In this document: positions 1-13,500 of the stretch, one piece after another | Layout: the number at the start of each line of letters is the position of its first letter | Position numbering within the stretch: position 1 is the stretch's first letter | Source: Notospermus geniculatus | Taxonomy: Eukaryota; Nemertea; Pilidiophora; Heteronemertea; Lineidae | NCBI GenBank assembly: GCA_002633025.1 | Contig: NMRB01000038.1 | Location: forward strand, 191,177-255,176 | DNA: 64,000 nt | Direction: 5' to 3' | Notes under the pieces: generated by a model | Databases searched by the model: none | Told to the model about the DNA's origin: nothing | What the model saw: only the letters and a program-made list of their open reading frames with translations | Position numbers and translations under genes: made by a program

Positions 1-1009
1 ATTTTTGACGCATATTGCCTACGATTTCTTTGGATACGTACACTGTATATTTTGAGCCTAGCTCTGTCTATGCAGAGCCTCGATCCTTCACTTCCGGTTA
101 TCAGGCGAGTGAATGATGACGTAGTTCCTGTGCGCAGGGTGTAATGGGTGTTTCAAGGTAGGAAGCTTAGTGTACATTACGAACATTACCGAACGCTCGA
201 CTTCGGCAGCCTCGTGGTCTGCCGGAGTTGAGCGTAAAAATTTTTGCACACAAGTCGGAGAGTATATCTGACCTGTCAGCTTTAACTTGGTTCAAGACCG
301 CCTGCAAGTATTATGCAGTGAAAAGGGAACATGCATTGCTCTCTGATTGGCAAGATATTCTGTTGGCCAAGTCATGAACTTCTGCTTGCTCATTCAAGAC
401 ATATTGTTTGGGTTGATGTGGTTCTGTTACAGGAAAATGGGGTTCCTGATGCAAGCAATTTGAAGAACCTGACCACAGTTGTGACCTTGATGGCACATCT
501 TACGTCACCAAGCTGTACAATTACCACTGACACACAATGGTGTGCAGGAGACGGTGGTACGCATTATATCAGTAGTCCTAAACCCACAGAATATTGCATG
601 ACGAGCTGAGGTTGTCACGACCTGGTGATCACTGCCCAAAACACAATACCCTCAAAAAGATTGCCGTAGGGAAATCTGTATCACCGGGCAATGGTTTCTA
701 CTACACCGGTTTTACATCTAAGAGGTTAGAGTAATTCATGCGCAGTGTGTTAGACACGTGTCTTGGAAACCCCGAAGTAGTCCGTAGCCGTCTCCAAAGA
801 TTAGTTGAGCGACCTACAACCTTGGCCCTAGCGTAACGAACCTCTGGGTTCGAGATTGGCTGTATTTGTGCATGTTATATGTGTCAGTCGCGAAGCTACA
901 GGAGTGCCACAGGGTGGATTTTTTTTCCCGTAATTCTTCGTAGTATAGCCTGTCGTGTGTCTATCACAACAATGGAGCAGTTTTGTGTGCAGTGGACATG
1001 GGTAAAATA
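1..1009. other. Intron 1 (part) of SLC22 copy A; no gene seen
   Basis: No exon with splice sites or SLC22 similarity. The stretch from about 737 to 990 matches copy B intron 1 at about 40545-40785 (CATGCGCAGTGTGT, CCCCGAAGTAGTCCGTA), so it belongs to the duplicated unit. Confidence 0.6.
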
Positions 1010-1273
1010 GGCCAAGGGAGTAAGAAATAAAAGTGGAACATAGGAAGTGGGAAATTTGGGACTTTTTTCGAACTTTTCAATTTCTCAAATTGCGACAGAT
1101 TTTTTCCCATTTTGAGAAATGTTCTTAAAATGACATGACATTTTGTCTGATTTTTCGGGCAATATTTCTCAAAATGGGAAAAAGATTTACCCAAATTTGA
1201 GAAATTGATAAATTCGCTCAAAAGTGCAAAATTTCCCACTTCTTTTCCACTTCTATTTCTTACTCCCTTGGCC
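1010..1273. mobile_element. MITE with GGCCAAGGGAGTAAGAAAT ends (copy A)
   Basis: A 264-bp hairpin: the left end GGCCAAGGGAGTAAG is the reverse complement of the right end. The middle holds repeats of ATTTCTCAAAATGGGA. The same element sits at the equivalent place in copy B (41175-41443), so it was present before the gene duplication. Confidence 0.75.
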
Positions 1274-1362
1274 CTAATCGTGTGTTTTTAACCCCGTACC
1301 ACCATAATACAAGTAGGCCTACCACACTGAGCGAACTGAACGTTTTTTTGGTACATTTCCAG

Positions 1363-1591
1363 TGGGATCTGGTCTGTGACAAGAAATACATACCGAAACT
1401 GACTTCCTCTATTCTGATGTTCGGCAACCTCATCGGTTCAATAATGGCGTCACAACTGGCAGACCTGTACGGCCGCCAGACAGTCCTACGGATTTCCTTT
1501 TCCCTCCAACTTCTTCTACAGATCGCGGTTGGTTTCAGCATCAACTGGCAGATGTATGCCGCGTTGCGATTTATAACTGGAATATTCTTAG
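1363..1591 (+). CDS. SLC22 copy A, exon 2 (TM2-TM3)
   Basis: The acceptor is a T-rich tract ending in TTTCCAG; the donor is TTAG/GTAAGC. The exon reads WDLVCDKKYIPKL, then a hydrophobic helix (TM2), the MFS loop motif ASQLADLYGRQ, and TM3 to GIFLG. It is 229 nt, the same as the copy B exon at 41538-41766. Apparent in-frame coding upstream of 1363 belongs to the intron. Confidence 0.9.
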
Positions 1592-4500
1592 GTAAGCGAG
1601 GGAAGAGAGCGGTGTTCCAAGGAAGATTTGAACGCAGAAAATCAGCATTGTATAAGCTAGGAATCCACTGCTGATTTTCTGCTTTAGTGCGACTTGCTTT
1701 GCAACCGGCTACCTGCGATTGATACGATCGCAAGGAACTGATAACGATCGCGACCGATTGCCGACTGACCACATCTTTGCTCATTGGTCCTAGCTTTAAA
1801 GCTGACCTATCCGCACAAAAAGCCCCCATGCGACGAGCAAGAGAATTGCAAACGCCTTGCAAGCACGTCAAATCGAAGGCTTAGAACATGATATACCCCA
1901 CGACGCCAGGAGGGCGCCACCTTATTTGTCTTCGAGCTGTCGAGGTGTCAACATCCTCTGGTGAACCACTGCTGAAGACTTTTTTGAAAGAAAAAAATTT
2001 GACCTCGCTGGGAATCGAACCTGCGCTCAACCTCCTGCTATCTTCGTTCCACCGTCTTCCCTATTCGGCCACCGGTCTTGTTGGAAGACTACTCATGTTT
2101 TCTCTTATTCGTACTATAATTATTACGTAAGTCGAAGTCCTACGTCTATGACAAACACAAACCATGTCCCAGTCAACTGGCTCGTTGGCCTAGTGGATAG
2201 AGTGGTGGATTACATATCAGAAGATGGAAGGCTCGAATCCCGTCTAAATGACAACGCTTTTTAAATCTTTGAGTAGTGTAAGTGGTATCCAGAGATGTTG
2301 ACAGCTCTGTTGCCTGAAGGCAAATAAGGTGGCGCCCTCCTGGCGTCGTAGGGTATATCATGTTCTGAGACTTCGTCTTGAGGTGCTTGCAGGGCGTTGG
2401 CAATTCTCTTGCTCGTCGCATGGGGCCTTTTTGTGCGGATAGGTCAGCTTTAAGGCGACGAGAAGCATTTGCAATGTTTGTCACTTTTTGACTGAGGTCG
2501 TGGACAAATCCTTATTCCAGGGGCAAGTCTCTGCACTGTCGTCGTTCTACCCATGGAGTATATCGGCCCGAAATGGCGCTCAATGAGCGGCGTTTACGGA
2601 ATGATATGGGACCTCGGTACCAGTCTCTTAGCCTTAGCGGCTTATCTCCTTCATGACTGGCGACACCTGGCGTACTTTACTGGCACTGCTTCCGTACCAC
2701 TCACGATTGCGATAATAATGTAAGTTTTTGAATGTTGATGCATGAAAAGTGTGAGTAATCATCGATACTACAGGTCGACGATCGGCTGTATGGTCTCTGG
2801 TTAGTGGACATTTCGTACCCCAACCTTTCGTCCATGCATGGACATTTCGCCACATTGTGACATTTCGTCCCCAGTGTTAATTTTCTTCCATGGAAATTTC
2901 GCCCCCGTGCGTGACATGTTATCCAGAATCTAATGCTCCCATCTTTCTGATGTCCCCCTGCATTTTTTGTCACAGGATTAAGGGTCTTGGTCTCTCGAGA
3001 GTCATATTCAATGGTGTCGTTTAATCCGTAAATGTATTATTGGAGACGGACATCACATATCGGGGTCATTAGATTCTATTACACCGCATAGGCCTATTTC
3101 GTCTCCAAGGATTCCGTCCTTGGATATTTCGACCCCAATAACTTTTCGTTCTTCTAATACCAGGATGTGATGTTTCCATGTTTTATATCTAATGCACTGC
3201 TTCGTTCCATTGCCAAAACCAGCCTCGTCCCCGAGAGCGCACGTTGGTTAATTCAGAGGCGCCGCTTTGAACAAGCTCGTACCGTCATCCGTCGCATGGC
3301 TAGAGTCAATAGAAAACCCGTCCCCGACCTTGGTCTGCCGGAACAAATATCGAAGAAACAGAATAAAGAAGCGGAAATAGAAGCGCAGTATACCTATCTG
3401 GATCTCTTCAGTACGAGGACACTCGCCGCCCGAACCTTGGTTATGATGTTCTGTTTGTAAGTATTCACGTAGACTGGTCCGCTGTCGTATCGATCCGTCC
3501 CCAGGCCTCCACTACTACGACAGGAAGCGGCCGCCATGTTTGCCTGAATCCTGACACAGGTATGCAAATGAACAATAAAGACTCGCAACGTTGCGGGAGT
3601 CTCTAAAAATAGATGATGAGCTCATGGCGCGACCGTTGACCAATCACACTGACCTCTGGTTGACCAATCACATGCCGAGTTGGCGTTCACGAGGCCTGTC
3701 GTAATATTCAAATTGAAGCGAGAACTACGACAGGGGACCAGTCTAGTATTCTCGCAGGCTACGAGGGGCCGATTTAATAAACGTTTGCTAAGTTAACCAT
3801 TGGTTCCATTTAACCGTCGGTTAATAAGCCATTGGTTAACCAATGTCCATTTTTCGGTTTTATAAACACTTGTTTGTAAGACGATGGTTAGGGAGCCATT
3901 GGCTAACCGACGGTTCAGTCTGGTCATTGATCTGTTGCGCTTGGTGCGAATAAAATAACAAGTTGCAAAGAATCGCAAAGTCAGTAAAACCCGTTACATG
4001 GGTGTTAGTGGCGAACCACGAGTGTCATTACGTAATAAGTCGTCAATTTCAGTGACAATCTCAATAAGAGTGTCCTTTCTAAACGGAATCTCAGTAAAAT
4101 GTCCGCCTCATCATACTCTACGAGAGGGTTACTCCTATCCCGAATCTGCCTGATACGCCGATCAAAACCTCGCCCTCTCTGCAGGTCACGCAGTCAGTCG
4201 ATCACATGGAGCTTGAGCAGTGGCTCATTTGTGACGCCACTTTTGACCGGCGGTCCACCATGCCGACGTCGACGACAAAGTGCGCCACGTGTAGATCGGG
4301 TCATGGTCAAAGACGTACACAGTCCACCATTTCCACTTGCACTGACGACAAAGTGCACCACGTGGGTCGCCGACGTCATTTGACGTCATTTTGACCGTCA
4401 AGATGGCGGATTTTCTGTGATGACGTCACCTGTACAAGTTCTTTCACTCGTCAACCTTCAGACAGCAAATGAAGCTGAATAGGCTCCGACAGAACTATGA

Positions 4501-7500
4501 ACAGGCAGCGCCGCACCAGCAAACCATTGGCTAACCCTACCTCCGAGCAGGGGTAACTAATCTTTTGTCAACCTCAAATGTTGAGCAATGGTTAGCCAGT
4601 GGCTTTGTTGAACGTCGTTTGATGAACTCGACCGATGTCTAACAAACCATCGGTTAAGAAAGTCACTGGCTGACTACTGTTTATAAAATTCACCATTCCT
4701 AAACCACTGGTTAACCATTGACTAAGCCTAACCAATGGTTAACTATCGTTTATTAAATCGGCCCGAGGGAGGCGCATTTGTGAGTCACAGCAAGAAGAGC
4801 TCTACATGGGCGGCGAGGTTGCAGGCGCGTGCCCAACATTTCGAGCAGAGGGATCCAAGGGATCGAGGGTGAAACCGGAGGGGGCGAGGGGGTAAAGAAC
4901 TCCGTCTCTGACCAAAATATGGCTTGTCCACTTCAAAGTACGCTCGTGCAAAAACTACTGGGTCGATTGACACCAAACAACCCTTAATCGACGCAGAAGA
5001 TCATTCTCTTTAACCTGAAACAATCAGACTACAAATCTGCACAGTATTCTCCGAATTATCCACTCTTGAATCCGGAAAAATTTCCCGATTTTGCGAGTAC
5101 CACGATTACCCGATCAACAGATTTCACCACAGAGTCCGCACAAAAGTGGCGATAATTCGCCAACCCGGTAACCGATTTTCAAACAGTAAACGGCACTCGA
5201 ATCAGGAAGAAGTCGGCTAGTGGTATGCAGTTTTAAAAATTCATTTCAGTCACCTTAAAACATAGTAATCCACTCGAATATCTGTTCTCGAGACCGTCAG
5301 TTCAGTCTGCCATGGCCACCATTTTGAGCGTGTGCGCATGCGCAGAAGCTTTCAAAGATGGCGGACTGACGATCAGCTGGGTCGGTCTCGTGAACATATT
5401 CGACTGGATTACTATGTTTTAAGGTAACTGAAATGAATTTTTAAAACTGCATACCACTAGCCGACTTCTTCCTGATTCGAGTGCCGTTTACTGTTTGAAA
5501 ATCGGTTACCGGGTTGGCGAATTATCGCCACTTTTGTGCGGACTCTGTGGTGAAATCTGTTGATCGGGTAATCGTGGTACTCGCAAAATCGGGAAATTTT
5601 TCCGGATTCAAGAGTGGATAATTCAAGAGTGGATAATTGTGCAGATTTGTAGTCTGATTGTTTCAGGTTAAAGAGAATGATCTTCTGCGTCGATTAAGGG
5701 TTGTTTGGTGTCAATCGGCCCAGTAGTTTTTGCGCGAGCGTACTTTGAAGTTGACAAACCATATTTTGGTCATAGGCGGAGTTCTTTACCTTCCTTTTTT
5801 TACGTGTGTTGTCAGTAAAGGAGTGTTGTCAGTAAAACTGACGTTGTCAGTAAAACGGGTGGTTTTCTCTGCAACTATTCACACATATTGCGTCAAGTAC
5901 CTGTGCTCCCAACAACGGATACCTGATGGGCTTACTAGTAACAGAAATAGAGCGGGTTGCCTACCTCATCTATGTTAGAGCAGGGTCCGAAGTTGCGAAA
6001 ACCTGCTAGACCCTTCACCTACTTGCCCTCTCCCTGTCATTTATGCTCACTTGACATGATACGGGCAAAAAAATATGCGCGAGCGGGGGATCCGCATCCC
6101 CTCTCTGGACACGCGCCTGGGTTGATAAGTGGTAGTTTGACGACATTGTCAATAGAGGTCTCTCGTAATGCGGGTATGAGCGCAGGATGGGGAAGGAATA
6201 TAGTGCCGCCTTTGTGGGTCATATGAATAAAGACTAGCAAATGCTTTTACTTCAACTTTGTACAGCATTGCCTAGTGCATTTGTATTGCAAAATTCAAGT
6301 AAAAGCATTTGCTACTCTTTATTCATATGACTCAATGTTTTTCTCTTTCTAGGTTCAGCATCTCATGTCTTTACTATGGCATCATCGTGTCCATCTCTGA
6401 CCTGAGTGGGGACATATACCTGAATACAGTCTATTCATCACTGCCTGGGATGTTTCTTGGTTGGACCGTCATTCCAATGGCGAATCTGTAAGCTTTTTTA
6501 CGACGCTTTCAAAATGTGACAGCAGTGATCGCGGATTTGTCAACAGTGACAATTAGGCTGCTTTTCCACGAGGCGTTTGCGGACGCGGAATAGGAAGCGG
6601 ACGCGGGTAGAAAAGATCGAGCCAACGTATTTTCCTTTAGCTATTTCACCCGCACCCGCGCCCGCCAACGTCTCGTGGAAACCCAGCTTTAGAGAGGTTG
6701 GGCTATCCCGCTTCCGAGATCGAGATCGGGATAGCGCTGACGTCGTTGCCTCTTCTCGACGACGTGACCCGAACCCCTACGTCATCCCGATCTCGGAACC
6801 GGGATAGCCGCTGGTACGGGTGATACCACAACAAAATGGCACACTTTGTATTGGGCTACTTGGTTGTCAACGGGTCCCATTCTGCCTTACCGTCGGTGCT
6901 GCCATCTACACATAGGCCCGTATTTTAGAATGCTCCTCAACCTAAAGGAGTTCTTCACGGCTATTATTGTTCTCCTGTTGAGGATCCCTCAAGATAATCC
7001 AGAATGTGCCGCAATTTGACTGCAAAGGCCTCCTTAAAATTGCTTCCTCAAGCTGAAGGTGCCGTTGATTTTAAAATCTCTTTTGGGAAAAGGAACTCTT
7101 TGGCCCATATGTGTGGCCGTCTAGGAAAACCCGTCGGACGTCGCTGAGTAATCAACAAGGGTTGTTACATTTCCTGTGCATTGATCCACCAGGCCTACGT
7201 GGTACGTGTCAGCTATTGAAATGTGCGGGTTCACCAAGGCCATTAACACTTTCCTCAAACGCGACATCCGACGGGTTTCCCTAGACCGCCTCACATATTT
7301 TAGAATGCTCCTCAACGTAAAGGAGTTTCTCAAGGCTATTGTTCTCAACAGGAGAACAACAGCTTGTTCTCAATAGGAGAACAACAGCCTTGAGGAACTC
7401 CTTTACGTTGAGGAGCATTCTAAAATATGGGCCTTTAGTTAATTTCGCTGAGGATCTTCTTATTCCAAAGGTTGGTCCGGTCCTTTACGTCATATTCCAT

Positions 7501-10500
7501 TGGGTGAGATCAATTAACAAAGAAAATCCTTTCGTAAGGGCGCCTTTAGTAAAGAGGGATATGGTCGATTCTGGATCGTCCTCAGTGAGGATTTCCTCTG
7601 ACGAAAGGTGACCTCACGAAAGGCCGCCTGAGGCCTAAAATGAGGGAACGTTCTAAAATACGGGCCTTAGAATGCTCCTTTATTTTAGGCCTAAGGTGGC
7701 CTTTCGTGAGGTCACCTTTCGTCAGAGGAAATCCTTATTGAGGACGCCTGAAACAAAACCTATTCCAGAATCGACCTTATCCATTTCCTTCGTAAAGGAG
7801 TTCCTCTCTAACTAAAGGCGTCCTCACGAAAGGATCTCCTATATCAACTGATTACACACAATAGAATCTGATGTAATATGCATTGTGGTTAATGCGGCTA
7901 TGTGGGGAAAGTAATGGCAAACCATTTACTCAGTTGAGGTCAACCTCAAACTTAACTTTGAGCACAGCTGGTGCAACCGGGCCTTAACGTTGCTTTCAGA
8001 TGGATGCTCAGTGGAACTGGGTTTCCATGGTTATGAAGTGGCTCTGCTAAGTCGCCGCGCAAAATTTCTAGGAGCTGTGTGAACCCGCATCGGGTGAGCC
8101 GATATCGTTTTCGAAACCCTTCATCGTTCAAATTTTGCCTGCTTCTTATTCGCAGCCTTATTCGCCGAGGCTGATTGAGCCGTTCCTGAAGCCTCCTGAT
8201 GTCACCCGGCCTGTGTAGGTCATTGCCCATCTTGACTGTACGGTAATTTCCAGCAGAATGAGGTTGCCTTAAGAGCTATAGGGAAGGTCGGGACCAACCT
8301 TTGGAATAAAGGAGCTCCTCAGCCAAATTAATGCTACGTTCACACTATCACGATTCACGCCACGATTGAAATCGTGATCTTATCGTGGAGTAATCGTGAT
8401 GATCCTATCAGATCCTGAAGTCAGTTAGTGGCAATCGTATTGATCGTAAGAAAAAAATTGGATGTTTCAAAAATTTTGGTAGGTTCGTGATTGAAATCGT
8501 GGTCTTAATCGTGGAGTAATCGTGGGGATCGTTCATGTCCTATCAGATCTTATCAGATCTTGAGGTCAGTCTTGGCAATCGTATTGGTTGTAGTAAAGTT
8601 TTGAACGGTTCAAAAATTTTCTCCGATCAACACGATTGTCACGATTGCAGTCACGATTGCCCTCAAGATGTGATAAGATCTGATAGGATCACCACGATTA
8701 CTCCACGATTAAGACCACGATTTCAATCGTGGCGCCATTCGTGCCACCTGAAATTGACTAATCGCGACCCTATCGCATCCAAGCGCATCAGAATGTATCG
8801 ACCCGCATCCCCTCGTATCCAAACGTGAAACTTCAGAGAATTAAACAAACATTCCACGATCAGCTACGAATGGCCAATCATGACGTTCGTAACGGACCGC
8901 GCTCTAGTGTGAACGTAGCATTAGGAATTCCTTTTCCCAAAGGACCATTCTAAAATCGATTGCACCTTCAGCTTGAGGAAGCGATTTTAAGGAGGCCTTT
9001 GCAGTCAAACTTAGGCACATTCTGGAATAACTTGAGGGATCCTAAACAGGAGAACAATAGCCTTGAGGAATTCCTCAACGTTGAGGAGCGTTCTAAAATA
9101 CGGGCCATAGTCTCCGACAGCAGCTTGCGTCCTAAGCAAGGTTCATTGGCGCACGGATCCGGTCCGTTTTCAGTCCGTTTGCCTCTATTTTTGCGGATAC
9201 GACAACGCAAAAGTCAATATGATAGATTTTTCCGGACCTGAGTCGGACAAAATCCGTGTGCAATGAACCCTGCATTACGCGTCCTCCCTTCAAAGTTTTG
9301 AATCTGGGTGTCTTAAAACCTCACTACGGTATCAATTATAGGCTTGGACGAAAACGGGCCTACTTCCTCTACATCTCTGTGCCGATCGCCACTATGTTTG
9401 GGATCGTTATTCTTCACGCCACCGGCTACATAGAGGAGCAAGCTACAGCGCGGACCGTCCTAGCCTTCATCGGGAAACTTGCAGTTGGAGATGCTTGGGC
9501 GGTGACAGCCTTGATCAGTAACGAGATATACCCTACGTTGATCAGGTAAGCCAAGTCACGGAAAGGGTGGCGGAGGATAGAGGCCACCATCAGTAGTGAT
9601 CCCAGCGTTACCAAACAATACAGAGTTTAAGAGATCATACGCTAACGATAACGTTTACGTTAACGCTATTTCTTGCATGTACAAAAAAATATCGTTAACG
9701 TAAATGTTAATGGGAAACATTGGCATGGAAACACTGGGGGTTGGAACCCCCTCAGTGACCAAAGATAACATTATTTTTTTATCGTTAACCCTCCCGTGTC
9801 TCTGATGTAATCATGGTGAGACAGTCGTTCCATCGATGATTCGACGAAACTCTATTCCCCTGCTTGGGACCACTGTTCGCCTACTCTACTGGTACTGCAT
9901 TTGTACGCTTGCACTGTTCAAAATGTCTACATGTCGTCTGAGAGGGGAGGCATCTGACTGGCTGAGGCTGCCAGTAAGAACAGGAAATGAGGAAGATAAC
10001 ACCGTGAAAAAAGGTTTCCACAGACGCGTTTCACGCTGCGTGATGCGTCAAATCTTTTGTTATTTTTCGCCGCTCTGCTTCCAAACAATGGGCAAAGCGT
10101 CAAAACGCTCACGCTACCGCTTCTGTGAAAACGGGCCTTAGGGCTGCTTTCCATTGGAGCGTTTTCGTGCGCGAAATTCTGCGCCGAAAAGTCGATCCAA
10201 TTCATTTTCACTTAGACGTTTCCATGACCGCGTTTCGAGAATCGCGAGACAAGCGCGAGAGGATCGACTTTCTTTTCTCACGAGCGAGAGGCCCACGCAC
10301 GGAGAAAAAAGTTGATCTCGAATCGACTTTTTTTTGTTCGCACATGCCTGCTTTCCATTGGAACGTTTCAACGCGCGGAATTCTGTGCGGAAAAGTCGAT
10401 CCAATCCATTTTCATTTGGCCTTTTCCATGAAAGCGTTTTGGCAATCGCGAGACGAGCACGAGAGGATCGACTTGCTTTCTCGTGAGCCAGAAGCCCGCG

Positions 10501-13500
10501 CACGGGAAAAAAAAGTCGATCTCGAATCGACTTTTTTTCCAAATGGAACACTGATGCACATCTGAGCCATGTTGAAAGTATGTGTACGCGGCAGCAGATC
10601 GCCAGGGGAACACGACGGCAGTGCCAATTTTCGGCGCCAACCACCCTGTGTCGCAACGCGTGAATGGAAAAGGTCACAAAACAGGTAGGCGTCTCGCTTG
10701 CCTGCGCGCGTGTAACTCGCGCGCTGAAACGCTCCAATGGAAAGCAGGCTGCGCGTTTTGATTTTTGAGCGATGTTGAAACTACCGGTATGTACCAATTC
10801 GGCGCAAACCTACTGTGTCGTAAGGCTAGAGATACACTGAACGCGGTGCGTTGGTGCATGCGATTCGTATGCGTTTTGCAGTGCAATTTTCAAATATCGC
10901 ACGCGGATACATTGTTACACCCAATGCGTAAATTCAGCGAATAAAGTGTGCGTTGATGCCATAACGAACGGAAATCTATTAAAATGAGTTGAAGAAATAC
11001 ATATTTTATACACGATTACAGATTAAACATCAACTTGGATTTGTATTATTGTGAAGAAACAGCACTAGAATATCTCTGCCAAGGGACACCTTCGGGAATG
11101 ACAAATGCTGCCTTTAATATAGGGATATCCTCATTACAAAGATGAAATTGAATTGAAATTGCGAGTTTTGGACTGAAATTTGGTGTCCTTAATTGAGATG
11201 TTTCTTTTAAGGGCAGTTCCATCACTGAATAAGGAGGAATGAGGAGCACTGTAGAATCGGACAGGAGGAGTTGCGATTTTCAAGATGGCAGCATTCTATC
11301 CTTAATACAGTTTTTCATTACAATGTAGGTGCTCTCATCAGCAAACTGACCTCTCCTAAACGTTGGTGAATATGACAGTAAAAATGCGCTTTTGTCGTAG
11401 CGTTCTAAAACTATAATAACTTCGAACATGTGAATTTTCCTTAAAACGTGTTATCTTTTTAAAATGTATTTTAGCGTTAAAACAGCTTTGAAAATATGGG
11501 CCCTAAAGTCCAATACCTATGTGAAGATAAATAATATACGATAAATTACACATAGGTACACAAAAATACCAATCTGTAGGCCCTACACACCGTACAAGTC
11601 AGTCCAGGTGACCCTGCACTGGTGTATTATAAAAATCGGGTGCCTACAGCATTTGTTCAGGAAGTCAGATCTACCCAGCTTGCATGCTTGATTGCTCGCC
11701 AGGTTACTGTAAAAGACCACATGAAGGCCAAGGGATTTCACGCTCTTTCAAGCTTACTTTCTCTGTGTTGTTTTAGCAATTCATCCAGAAAAGTGCCGCA
11801 TTTGTAGTCCATAGTACAGTATTATGCCCATGTGTATGCGTATTCATCATACATCTTGTGCAGCTCTGAGAACACAGAAATAACAGCAATACTATTCCAC
11901 AATATTTGGAGATTGCAATGGCAATTTCACCCTGATCCAGATATCGGAGAATGAGGCGGTCCCGTTACCGAAATTGTCAGACCAAATATGAAATACATAT
12001 GACAGTGTATTCCTGCCAAAACTTAAAGAACACTGTTTAAGTTATCTCGTCTTCTCACATGTCACGAACTAAGATTAAAGGACAGCGCTTAAATTGACCC
12101 CCATCTTCTCACAATAAGTCTTGTGAAATAAGATGAAAGGGCAACGCTTGAATTCATCTCATTTTCTCACATGGAATAAGATTGTGTAGAGCCCTCTGTA
12201 CAATTCCATGTCAGTAACACCTACAAACTGTTAATTGATTCACGCCAATCAACCACATTGTGTTCCTTCATGTGTGATTAAGGTGTTATTGTCAACTGTT
12301 TGTGACTTTTGCAAAGCTTAATTGAAAGCCTACAACTGTACACATACAGTACCTAGCATGTAACAAAATTCTTATAAATTGAGTGTAGGGTAAAGTGGTA
12401 CAATTCTAGCCCCGGTACAGTGATCTATACGTAATATTCAAGATAGACTTCTCAAAGACATCAGGCAAAAGGAATTTGCTAAGTTTATCAAAGAACGTGG
12501 TGGTGGTGGGGGCTTGAAGACATATGAACGAAAGGGTCACTTTTGAAACCCCAAGTCGTGGTTTGCTGGAATTAGTATAACTTCATAAATTTTCCAGTGT
12601 ATTAGCTGATACTGTGACAGAAGTAGCTTTGGGAAGTTATCTATTGATGGCTTTCCTCAGATTTCAGTTACTGAACTGGGATTTGCCATTTCTAAAAAAG
12701 ACCCATATGGGACAATTATAGTTCCTGCTGACCAGTAAAGTTGCAACCAACCAACCAACCAATGGACACATTTTATATGCTTTCTTTCTATTAATAATGG
12801 AATAACACAGGCTGAATGATCTGATTTGGTCAACAATTAACCCTTGCACGACTGAATTTTCACAGAGTGTTTCAACAGTCAAAACTGTTTGATTTAGTTC
12901 CTCTTGGTATTAGCTTCATAAAGAAATACTTGGGTGTAAAAATTGGTGATATTTTTTTCAAAATAATTTTTATCCCTTGTGGTCAAGGGGGAGGTCGGGG
13001 TACCCCCAGAGTACACAGTAGGGAAAGATTGCAGACACTCCAAAAAAAAGTTTAATTGTGATGAAAAGGTGATTTACTCGTGTTTCATCCATTTGTTGAC
13101 CAGTAAATTTTGACTACTAGCTATTTTTTCCTGACATTCTGTTAGGGAGGTCATTGCACCCCCTCGAGACTCAAAAGTCGGCCCAAACCTACTCAATTAG
13201 ATGTAGAAATGATCTCATTTCCCGGAAATTGTGCTTTATATTGGCATTTATTCCTAAAAATGCACAAGGCTACAATTGCCCCACTTCGGTGGTACAATTA
13301 TAGCCCTCGTAAACTTTTTAAAAATGATTTATTTCTAAAAAATGACTACATGTATAATTAAAAAGTTATTTTGAACTGAGTCATCCATCTAACTTGCATG
13401 AGTACCTACATCTACATGTCAAATTTCATGATGATATTCAACTGTTTTGGTGATGAAACCGGAGCCAAGAAGTCGATGGGTGGTCAGCAAGGTTGAGATC

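Larger units (their letters stand above)
1800..2449. mobile_element. TTAA-flanked foldback with two divergent tRNA-like modules (copy A)
   Basis: A 650-bp element flanked by TTAA on both sides (1796-1799, 2450-2453), with AGCTGACCTATCCGCAC ends in inverted orientation and arms of about 200 bp. Each arm holds a tRNA-derived SINE-like unit pointing outward. The minus unit (about 2096-2010) has an A box GTGGCCGAATAGG and B box GGTTCGATTCC. The plus unit (2180-2250) has TGGCCTAGTGG and GGCTCGAATCC. Confidence 0.7.

Noticed and set aside
1282-1362. Coding extension upstream of SLC22 exon 2
   Set aside because: The protein similarity starts exactly at the acceptor AG (1361-1362); the extension is intronic, and differs from the first-exon sequence known from copy B.
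3167-3222. Open frame upstream of SLC22 exon 4 (FISNALLRSIAK)
   Set aside because: Phase from exon 3 requires the acceptor at 3222; the open frame upstream is chance, although conserved in copy B.
10138-10797. 219-codon minus-strand frame
   Set aside because: It covers tandem GC-rich MITE hairpins, has repeated peptide segments mirroring the inverted repeats, and no domain.
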